The notes under the pieces are model-generated. The model was given only the letters and a program-made list of their open reading frames with translations, was not told the origin of the DNA and did no database searches. The translations under genes and the position numbers were made by a program. 64,000 nucleotides of DNA from contig NW_022985442.1 of assembly GCF_010093595.1 (NCBI RefSeq), positions 262,046 through 326,045 on the forward strand, read 5' to 3'. Positions 37,834 to 46,116 of the stretch are shown piece by piece. Source of the DNA: Mytilinidion resinicola. Taxonomy: Eukaryota > Ascomycota > Dothideomycetes > Mytilinidiales > Mytilinidiaceae. The first letter of the stretch is position 1; each line of letters begins with the position of its first letter.

Positions 37834-38890
37834 GGTCTCAAGGAGTCGAGACGAAAATGTGAATAGGGCGTTACCTTCCTGGCCTATCACAGATGTTCTA
37901 GATCAGATCTAGTTGCTTCTTTTAGTCTATTATAGGCTAGCAATAACACAGGTCAGATCCAGGGCTATGCCCCGACTAATTGGTGGCTTCAAGTAGCTAA
38001 TACAGTGTCGGTCTGCTTGAGTGCTTCCACTAGGGTAAATTGTTTTCTATATTCATTTTCCCCCGAAAAAATAACCTCTCAACGCCACATCTCAGGCTCT
38101 TCATTGTCACCTCGCCATAGTAAAACGCTAGCCCTTGTGCTTTTTCAAATCTAAAACCTATCGCGTTTCTTCTCATCATTTGTCAGTCAGCTAATGTCGT
38201 GCATGTCACCTCACAAGCCGATTACTACCATGTTCATCATGTGATCTTGCTTTCGCGAGTATCCGACCGAGGAGCTATAAGCAAAAGGGTCAGGATACAA
38301 GATATATGCAAAAGCCGTTGGTATTACAGAACTGCTAGATGGCCCAGGAGACTGACATTGATCAAGATCACAAACTTCTCCACCGAGGTATCGTTGCACT
38401 AAGCCACCTGGGCATGCCAGACAATATCAGACGCCTAACAGACGTCCTTACCCTTGCTGAGCATCCCATCGAGCGCTCCATTACCTCTACAGCTTTCTCT
38501 CACGTCCGGTGGCCTAACTTGGAAATAAAGCCACAGAATTGCTGCATGAGGTAACGATTCCAGGTGCCTTCAAGGATGAATAGCAACCATCTGGCCAATC
38601 AATCTTCAAGGCAGTCAATGCTAGCCTAGGAAAGGAGAATTGCCAGGATTGGCTTAGTTTCCGCGCCGGGCACCAGACGTGAGAGGAATGTGTATACTTG
38701 GCGCAGTCTAACTCAAGTCAACGATGCCATTCACTCTAATCCAGAACACCGCTGAAGTCCTGCTTCTAGAATCTACCAGTTCGAGCATAGGCGGTTGCCC
38801 ACGGGCAGTTCACTGGGAGGTCTCCAGGCGCGCCAAGTTGGAAGGAGCCGGTACGCTGAAGTCAGTGAATTATCCAGGTCTCCAGCTGCC
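37834..38890. other. Spacer between the two GX3 genes
   Basis: About 1.06 kb without a recognisable gene. A stretch at about 38429-38488 resembles one at 41556-41602 (shared CGCCT(A/C)ACAGACG and GAGCGCT(C/T)), a possible short dispersed repeat. Confidence 0.4.
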
Positions 38891-38898
38891 TATAAAAG
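38891..38898 (+). promoter_or_regulatory. TATA box of the intact GX3-array gene
   Basis: TATAAAAG lies 241 bp before the ATG at 39132, matching the placement in the broken paralogue. A pyrimidine/CA-rich leader follows. Confidence 0.55.
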
Positions 38899-39131
38899 AA
38901 TCTACTGCTCGCACCGTTTCCTGCAAACCACAACAACATATCCACCACCACCGCACCACAATAGCCTCTCCAACACATCCACATCACAGCTAATAAGCAG
39001 CCGATACACTGTTCTCTTCATAGACCACCACTGTTTCTCTAAGCACAACTACTCTACTCCTTTTCAGCTTCTAAGGAACCACAACATTTACCTGCCTATA
39101 CTCCATTCATCACATCCAATATATACAAACC

Positions 39132-40013
39132 ATGGAGCCCGCCCTCATCTTCGATGACATGGTTCAGAATGGACGACCGAGAAGCGCGAGGACTATGCGG
39201 TTTAGGAGCCGAGACCAGGACGGTATGGAGGATGAGGGCGAAATCACATACTGGCTGCCGGACGAAGCCAGCCAGCGAGGAGCTTATCGAGGCTTTGCTG
39301 GCCGCGACGACGCTAGACATCGTGAAGAAATTGTGAGAGCTCTCAATGCTGGTCGACGGCAAGGTGTACAGTATGGCCGCAACCAGGGCATGCTGTATGG
39401 CCGGCAACAAGGAATGCAGTACGGTCGGCAGCAGGGAATGCAATATGGCCGACAGCTAGGTCTGCAGCAAGGCGTTCAGTATGGTCGCCAACAGGGCATG
39501 CAGTATGGCAGACAGCAGGGCATGCAGTACGGCCACCAACAAGGATTCCAGCAGGGGCGCCGCCAGGGCGTCCAGTACGCGCAGGGCTACTTGCATCACG
39601 GAGAGCAGCTGGGCTATGTGAGAGGCCGATCGGAAGGGTATGAAGACGGGTACGAGCGTGGACACCACTACGGACATCTTGAAGGCCGCGACCTCTGGGG
39701 ACCAGACATCGGCGCTATACAGCGCGAGCGAGAACAGCAGCGGGCTCAGCAGCAGCGGCCTCGCAACGGCGTCGTTGACCACGGATACGTTTTCCAGGGG
39801 TATGAAGAGGCTGGTGATGAGGATGACGAGGAGTCAACGGGGGGCAGGCGTTTAAATGGTCCACGTAGTCAGCGGCTTCTTCGGGAGCGTAGTGCCTCAA
39901 TGGCTTCCAGCCGTCGGCATTCAATTCACCAGACGGGACAGCACCAGATTGGAGGAATTCGGTTCGGAGAGCGGGGGATGTTGGGGGCGAACTGGGACCA
40001 TCAGCAATGGTAG
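39132..40013 (+). CDS. GX3-array repeat protein (octapeptide GRQQGMQY repeats)
   Basis: A single exon encodes 293 residues. The N-terminal 70 residues are charged and unremarkable. From residue 74 a glycine occurs at every fourth position without interruption to residue 146 (19 glycines), mostly as the octapeptide GRQQGMQY. After a short break the four-residue spacing resumes from 157 to 185 (eight more glycines, GYEDGYERGHHYGHLEG). A Gln/Arg-rich helix, an acidic segment and the ending GANWDHQQW follow. The GX3 pattern recalls the deca-GX3 helix of Yae1 and Lto1, where it mediates helix pairing, but the array here is much longer and no other Yae1 feature is visible. I do not recognise a family and assign no function. 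A nearby broken paralogue shows that the locus was duplicated. Confidence 0.75.
   Translation: MEPALIFDDMVQNGRPRSARTMRFRSRDQDGMEDEGEITYWLPDEASQRGAYRGFAGRDDARHREEIVRALNAGRRQGVQYGRNQGMLYGRQQGMQYGRQQGMQYGRQLGLQQGVQYGRQQGMQYGRQQGMQYGHQQGFQQGRRQGVQYAQGYLHHGEQLGYVRGRSEGYEDGYERGHHYGHLEGRDLWGPDIGAIQREREQQRAQQQRPRNGVVDHGYVFQGYEEAGDEDDEESTGGRRLNGPRSQRLLRERSASMASSRRHSIHQTGQHQIGGIRFGERGMLGANWDHQQW
39351..39572 (+). repeat. 24-bp coding tandem repeat (GX3 octapeptide units)
   Basis: About nine units of a 24-bp repeat resembling GGCCGGCAACAAGGAATGCA plus TAC encode the GRQQGMQY octapeptide. Units differ mainly at synonymous positions, implying selection on the protein pattern. Confidence 0.85.
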
Positions 40014-40493
40014 TGGACTCGGCAAATTGGGAATGGGGCCTTAGTGACGGTGTTGATTTCTCGCCGTCTTGAGTGGATAGCGTCTAGCTTAGGGAAGCGC
40101 TCCTAGGCTAATGGACTATAGCTTTCTCTTTAGTATCTACGAATCAAAATTCACATCTTCATTAGAACTAATCGTAAGGCTCAGTCATGGTATGTCACGG
40201 AGGCGGACCTCCTGAGTGAAAGCGGTTTTCCCTCTGTGTGAATTTCTGAATCATCCTTGTGACACCCAGAGTTGCTTTCCAGTCATGAAAAGTGGTTAAT
40301 GCAGTGTGCTTCTTCTCACACTATTTAACCCAATCTTAGTAGCCTATGAGCATGAAATTCGCGCATATTGACGCGTAAAGATAGGTCACCATTTCCTGCC
40401 TTTGCGAAGAGGTCACACGAGCGAGCTGCGTAAAGTTCAGAAACACCATCACCTACGAAAAGTAAGACAGAAGACTCGCCTTCTGGTATTCCT
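40014..40493. other. 3' flank of the GX3 gene, no gene seen
   Basis: About 480 bp between the GX3 gene and the duplicated gene scraps. No conserved ORF was recognised. Confidence 0.4.
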
Positions 40494-40554
40494 TTATAGC
40501 TTCTCAACGTATCTTTTGACTTGCGCAGCTTTGTAATCGTCTAAGCCAAATTCG
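40494..40554 (-). pseudogene. Gene-end fragment A (ends ...KAAQVKRYVEKL)
   Basis: On the minus strand a short frame reads SEFGLDDYKAAQVKRYVEKL then TAA. It resembles the end of the frame at 40760-41002 (DLDKAAQIKKQVGKL then stop), and the DNA just past the stop is also alike. It is therefore a second copy of a gene end and not a complete gene. Confidence 0.4.
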
Positions 40555-40740
40555 CTCTATAAGAGAAGAGGGTATCCAGGGTATAGGCATTAGAATAAAC
40601 TATGCTAGCCAGAGAAGCAAAGTGACAACGTAACAGTTTAGAGTGAGAGCTAAGAGAATAGTGCAGTAGGGGAGGTATCGTCCCTAGCACGTGTGGCAAG
40701 AAGTGAAAGGGTAGATGCTACGGGAGTATAAAAGTGGTAG
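40555..40740 (-). repeat. 186-bp dispersed repeat, copy Y
   Basis: The reverse complement aligns without gaps over 186 bp to 53572-53757, the leader region of the Btz-domain gene. By hand I count about 29 differences (roughly 84% identity), most of them transitions. The block lies exactly between gene-end fragments A and B. It contains TATAAAAG on the plus strand at 40727-40734. Confidence 0.85.
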
Positions 40741-40759
40741 CCTCACCCTTTGGTATTAG

Positions 40760-41002
40760 TTATAGCTTCCCAACTTGTTTCTTAATTTGTGCAGCTTTAT
40801 CTAAGTCGAAATAGATTGAATTGTACAATTTTGCACTCCACTGGCGACGACAATGGGTATCGGTGTGGTCGTCCGCAGTTACAACCTCATTGTAGATCAG
40901 TTCTATCCCCGAAGCTTCTTCTAGTCCCAACAGCTTTTCCAACAAGGCTTGTATCATTGGTTGCACAGTACTAGGTAATAAGTTTCGGTACACGGACATC
41001 AC
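40760..41002 (-). pseudogene. Gene fragment B, 80-codon frame of unknown type
   Basis: An 80-codon frame on the minus strand with a plausible helical protein composition ends in DLDKAAQIKKQVGKL. Its end and downstream DNA are duplicated as fragment A 265 bp away. Upstream on the same strand, 41281-41400, another short frame (QAFVDQMRSIERSLEEHIDDL) could be an earlier piece of the same gene, but stops intervene. I do not recognise the family. It could be a small intact gene or a remnant. Confidence 0.33.
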
Positions 41003-42127
41003 GCTGGTCGGACTTCACTCTTGCTCACTCGGTACCAACGTAAGGAGTACCCCAGCTAGCTAGCCTTTAGTCAGTCAAACAGTAGCCCTATTCCCACTGC
41101 GTCGAGGGCTACATCGTATGTAGAGTTTCAAAAGCCTATCAGGACACCCGGAGTAAACGCCCGGACTGCCCAAACTTATGCCGTAGTACTGTAAGCCGCC
41201 GCCTGAGAGCATGATAACCAGAACGCTAGATGCCTTCGCCTGAATGTGGCAAAGCCGTGATCGAGCTCGATAGACTCGCACTAAAGGTCGTCGATATGCT
41301 CTTCTAGTGAGCGCTCAATGCTACGCATCTGGTCCACGAACGCTTGTATATCAGAATATGGATGAGGCATACACTACCTTAAGGATGTTTTATCTAGAGC
41401 AGACAGGTTCGCCGAAAGCTCACCCACTAGAACGATCTATAGCACACTTATTTGAACAATAACACAGCCAAATAGCCTGAGAGAGAGAAATATTTGGCAA
41501 GGTCATGACCCCTCATCCGAACCAATCGTGCGCTAACCAGCCTTAGGCAGTACTAGGCGCCTCACAGACGCCCTTTTCGTAGCCGAGCGCTCTATCACTC
41601 AGGTTGCCACTACTAGCGTGTCAGTGGCGTTACATCCTTCCATATCCGTAACAAGGGGGAACAGGGGAGTAACCCCCCCCCCTTTCATAGGCTATATATA
41701 CGGGCCTTATGCCTCTTCAAATCAACACAGAACTGCTTCTTCACAACCTGAGACTATCGGACGCTCCAGAGCTACCGTACTCTGCTTCGAGCGCTATGTC
41801 TACTCCGCATGAATTCAACAACACCACTAGAGACCTCTGAACCAGATTCATGGATGTGGGCGCTGTACCTTCAGCTGAAGCCTGCATACGCCACAGGTCC
41901 AGCCCTTCGCGATAAAGCCGCGATTGGCTTCAAGCTGCAGCAACAACACCAAAGACTAGCCCCCATGGACACTGGTATAGCGATAGCTCAGCCCGGAACC
42001 ACTTCACGCGAACGACCTCTGAAAGATAGAATATCAGCCCATCTTTTCTCTTTTAGAATGCCTCTCCCTCGACCAGCCCCTCCCCAAACAGCCACCATCC
42101 AGTACGACCTAAAGAAAGAAACGCAAC
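41003..42127. other. Intergenic region upstream of the DUF924-EF-hand gene
   Basis: About 1.1 kb. It contains a 10-base C run (41673-41682) directly before CTATATATA at 41692-41700, which could serve as a TATA element 435 bp upstream of the next start. A stretch near 41556-41602 resembles one near 38429. No gene was recognised apart from possible decayed pieces near 41281-41400 on the minus strand. Confidence 0.4.
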
Positions 42128-43399
42128 ATGGAGGCCCTACAGGAAGATTTGATCTCCTTTATGTTCCTACGAGACGAGCATGGCCAACTAGACGTCATGA
42201 CCTGCCTCGCCCTCTGGTTCGGCAAGTCCAACACGACCGACATCGCCATCAAAACCCGCTTCGGGCACCACGTCGCCGCCGCCCTCGCCGGCTCCTACGC
42301 CTCCTGGACCTCCACCGCACGCGGCTGCCTCGCCCTCATGATCCTCATCGACCAGTTCCCACGAAACATCTACCGCCACACCATCCAGTCCTTCTCCGGC
42401 GACACCATGGCCCGCTCAATCGCTACCCTCCCCTTCGACTGGCTCCGCTCCCTCGCCCCCGAAGAATGCATCTTCGTCCCCTGCCTGATCATGACGCACC
42501 AAGAAGACCTCGCCTCCCAGCGCGCTGGCGTCGCCTTCTACGAGACGCTGGAGCCGCATCTGCCACCGACACTGCACATCTTCCGCACCATCTTCGAAGA
42601 GCATCTGCGGATTATAGAGCTCTGCGGCACCTTCCCCCACCGCGACCACTACTACAACCGCGCCACGACCCCGCTCGGCAAACAGCTCATGGAGAACCCG
42701 AAGGTGCGCTTCGACCTGCCCCTCATCGCCGAGAACGGCTGCATGAAGTTCGGCCACGACCCGCGGAAGCTGTGGCTCGCGACGCAGCGCGCCTTCGACG
42801 CGCTCGAGCGCATCGAGGCGCTGGCGAACGAGACGGGGCGGCGGGGGAGTGTAGCGCCGGCGAGCTGGTTAGATGAGGCGGAGGTCGCGGAGTGCCACGA
42901 GACGTTCCGCGCGTTCGACAAGGACGGGAATGGGTTCTTTGACCGCGCGGAGCTGGCGACTGTGCTCGCTTCGACGGGCCGGGTATACACGCCCGAGCAG
43001 CTGCAGGTGGTCATGGATCGGATCTCTGGGGTGGCGGGCACGTCGCGGATTACGTTTGAGCAGTTCTCGGCGCTATTTCGGGCGAAGTTGGATATGAGTC
43101 TGGAGGCGCGGGCGAAGAGGAGGTTTAGTTTGTTTGATGTGGATAAGAGTGGGGAGATTGATTTGGGGGAGTTGAGGGCGTGTATTCAGAGTATGGATGA
43201 TTTGGTGACGGGGGCGGAGGTGGAGGAGATGTTGAAGGCGTGTGATGTGGATGGGAATGGGCAGGTTTCTTTGGAGGAGTTTGTGGCGATGATGCCGTTG
43301 GTGAGTGAGGTGCCGAAGGTGAAGAAGGTGGAGGTGGTGACGGAGAAGAGTGGGGGTGTTGTGGTTGATGTGGTGGCGGTTCAGGAGCTAGGAGCATAA
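42128..43399 (+). CDS. DUF924 domain-EF-hand fusion protein
   Basis: A single exon encodes 423 residues. Residues about 25-190 match DUF924 (TPR-like fold), with LALWFGKSN, GCLALMILIDQFPRNIYRHT, DLASQRAGVAFYETL and CGTFPHRDHYYNRATT. A calmodulin-like C-terminal half follows. EF-loop 1 is DKDGNGFFDRAE (about residue 262), loop 2 is degenerate (around SGVAGTSRITFEQF), loop 3 is DVDKSGEIDLGE and loop 4 is DVDGNGQVSLEE. Three loops keep the Asp/Glu residues needed for calcium. The protein may be a calcium-responsive version of a DUF924 protein, but the role of DUF924 is unknown. Codon use switches from C-ending to T/G-ending within the EF-hand half. A longer overlapping frame at 41809-42876 is a shadow of this gene. 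Confidence 0.85.
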   Translation: MEALQEDLISFMFLRDEHGQLDVMTCLALWFGKSNTTDIAIKTRFGHHVAAALAGSYASWTSTARGCLALMILIDQFPRNIYRHTIQSFSGDTMARSIATLPFDWLRSLAPEECIFVPCLIMTHQEDLASQRAGVAFYETLEPHLPPTLHIFRTIFEEHLRIIELCGTFPHRDHYYNRATTPLGKQLMENPKVRFDLPLIAENGCMKFGHDPRKLWLATQRAFDALERIEALANETGRRGSVAPASWLDEAEVAECHETFRAFDKDGNGFFDRAELATVLASTGRVYTPEQLQVVMDRISGVAGTSRITFEQFSALFRAKLDMSLEARAKRRFSLFDVDKSGEIDLGELRACIQSMDDLVTGAEVEEMLKACDVDGNGQVSLEEFVAMMPLVSEVPKVKKVEVVTEKSGGVVVDVVAVQELGA

Positions 43400-43644
43400 G
43401 AGGGAGGGATGGAGGGTAGTTGAGCTTTAGGAGATATACGTACATACTATGGTCACCGTTGGATTGGTATCTTACCTCGCTTGTTATATTGTCGCAATAC
43501 ACGTCGTGAGGACAAGATTAGTTAATGCAGATAGTTGTGTATCCTCCTTGGATGACACTCTCCAGGGGCAGACATTCCTTTGTACTTTGCATGCGATTCG
43601 GCTCCAATCACATCCTGCTCTACTATCCCTTCTCCGTAGGTCCG

Positions 43645-45061
43645 TCATCTGTATCCGCGACGCCTTCCAAGCGCCAGTTCTTTCCTTTCTTCTTTAACAC
43701 ATAGAAGGGGCACGCATAAAGCGCCGAAGACAGCAAAAGCAGTGAAACACCAGCCAACACCCATACCCTGTATCATTGCCTCGACAGCTGCGATTCCTCC
43801 AGCACTCAGTAAACACCGAATCAAGCTGTAGCTGGCCTGGGCGGTCGAGCTCCTATCTGGATTCAGATCCGTAAGCAGCGTCTCGCGCGTAACAAACAGG
43901 AAGGTTTGTCACGCCCCCGAAAAGAATTGGAGAACAAGGAGGACGGTAATGTGAGGGCTTGCGTGAAGCGTCCAACCGTATCCTACCGTGGCGATGGAGC
44001 TTGTAGCTATGACGGGGAATATTGATCTCAGCCGAGTCTTTTCGATGGGAAAGCCGGGCAGTATGTTGTGGGTCTGTGTTGTCAAACAGTAATCGTAATC
44101 GTAATCAAGCAGCTTTCTCGTCAGGAGTGCAGCCATCATGCCGCCGATGCCAGCGGGGAGTTATGTCAGACCAGTTGTTAGATACTTTAGCGAGAAGACA
44201 GCCGAATATCGTGTATGTGATACCGCCGACGAGAATGGCGATGAAGTTAGCCTTGTTATAGAGAGTCTTCAAGCTTTTGAAGGGACCAAGGAAATCAAAC
44301 GACATTGGGGTGCGTATAGGCTCTTCGGAAGGAGATTGACGATGAAGCATGGCGTAGAGAGAGTGGTTTATCCTATGCGTTGGGCGAATGTTGCCATTCC
44401 CAACCAATTTTCGCGATGTCTCCGGGAGAAAAATAGTGAGCATGACGAGATGGGTTCCAGATGCGATTGCCAGAAGCCAGAATATCCATCTCCAAGACCG
44501 ATTTTCGGAGACTACACCTCCGATGACAGAACCGAGGCAGGGTGCTGCGTGGGTGAATCCTAAGAGAACACCGACGAAGGATCCTCTATCCGAAGGTACT
44601 GAGATATCGGCAATGATGCCATAGGCAATGGCAATGGTGCTTGATGCTCCTGCACTTTGGACACATCGCAGGACGACCAGCGCGACACAGTGCTTCGTCA
44701 AAGCTAGGCCGACATTTGCTCCGAGGTATAGTGCAAGTGTGAACAATAACACAGGCCTTCTTCCGATGTCGTCAGCGAGAGTTCCGAAGATTGACGGCGC
44801 TACAGTATTCCGGAGACTACTTGATACGAAGTAATTGTAAAGTTGATTGATTGGACGGTGGTTTTTAGCGACCCCGCAATCGCAGTAATCGCAGGGAAGT
44901 AAATAAACGATGAAATAGTGGAGAAGATAGCGGATATTGAGCAAGCGTAGAGAAGTAGAGTTTTCTGAGTAGGGTTGAATACAGTGTAAGGCTGAATGCC
45001 CTCAGCCAGAATCGAAGCCGGGGCTGATCATTTCTACTTTTGACTCCGCAGCACCTTCCAT
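43645..45061 (-). pseudogene. Broken DHA1-type MFS transporter gene
   Basis: A complete MFS transporter can be followed from MEGAAESKVEM (45061) to RRRGYR stop (43645), but in several frames. Recognisable parts are FGTLADDIGRRPVL (the TM2-3 loop), DRGSFVGVLLGFTHAAPCLGSVIGG (motif C region), FLPETSRKLVGNGN, LPAGIGGMMAALLTRKLL and LLTDLNPDRSSTAQASYSLIRCLLSAGG. Breaks occur as a stop/frame change near 45002, a frame change near 44802, a frame change plus TAA near 44160-44180, and an in-frame TGA at 43909-43911. No introns fit these points. It belongs to the same broad family as the transporter at the left edge of the window. It is not expected to make a working protein. Confidence 0.82.
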
Positions 45062-46116
45062 TTTGAAGAAGTGTACTGAACTTCCACGCTCGCGAAGGGT
45101 GAAGGGGTTTTGCGCTGTGACAGCTCGGTATGCAAGAAGAGAGAATGTATTGTGACTTGTGTTGGTGTAGCTAGCTAGGCCGTGTGGAGGGAGATATATA
45201 TGGGAGTCACCGGCTACCACGAAGGGGCCAACAGCGCGAAGGGTGAAGTGATTTTGACACGAAGGGGCTCTGACACGATGGGCAAAGAGTTTCTTCGGTT
45301 TGGCGCTCGGGTTGCCGCCAGGACTGTCGCCCCATCGTTACAGCCTAGCTCTATTCTACACTTATTTCTTCCATCACTGTTGTACTACAACGATCATGTC
45401 CAGCACAGAACAAGTCGGCGCGATCCCTTTGGCGATTCTGTCTGCTTTGAATACAATATCATTGGTTAAAAATTGAGGTCACTGTTGTCACACCGTTCAC
45501 AGCATCATATCATTCGCAGGAACTCTTGGAGTAAACTTTCAGCCGATCGATTCCACTGCTATGCTGTATCCATCTATCCTAGCCCATTTCCGCGGGCAGG
45601 ACAAATCAAACCCCAATAAGAAACCCCACTCATCCATCCATCCGTATGCTATGCACACCGTCTGCACAGACCACAGAGGATGAGAGTAAACTGTAACCCA
45701 TAGTCCGCGCTATAACGCTGATCCGATCCGGAAACACCGCCCAGATGCATGAAACGTGCTGACTCCGTATGCAAGAGGTGACGCCGGATAGTATGCTGAG
45801 AAAAAAAAAGTGTGAAGAAAAAGAAAGAATCATCAGGGGGTCACAATAAGGACCGCCAGCGCGAACAAAAGACAAGTGGGTCAATGGAGAAGAGAAGTGT
45901 GTAGAGAAGCCAGTGACCGTATCGACAAGCTTCAATCTTGGGACCGTGCTCTCAGAAAGCTGTGACCACAGTGACGTTGCTTGTAGAATTACAGTTTAAG
46001 AAACGGTGCTGTAGTCACAACAGTTCCAATCTCTGATGCAATATCCGCAAGTGATGATGGTGTCTATAGCGTCGCGGAGTCTGTTGTAGCTCAGGCTTGA
46101 TAACAACGACGCTAGC
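45062..46116. other. Intergenic region, no gene seen
   Basis: About 1.05 kb between the broken transporter and the PNUTS-like gene. Nothing recognisable beyond low-complexity A-rich and GA-rich patches near 45800. Confidence 0.4.

Noticed and set aside
39351..39572. CRISPR-like array because of regular 24-bp repeats
   Set aside because: The repeats are contiguous without spacers, lie in an open frame and vary mostly at synonymous sites in a fungal genome.
41809..42876. 355-codon open frame overlapping the DUF924 gene
   Set aside because: Its second half is an Arg/Pro/His-rich string from the wrong frame of the DUF924 coding sequence, which has clear domain matches.
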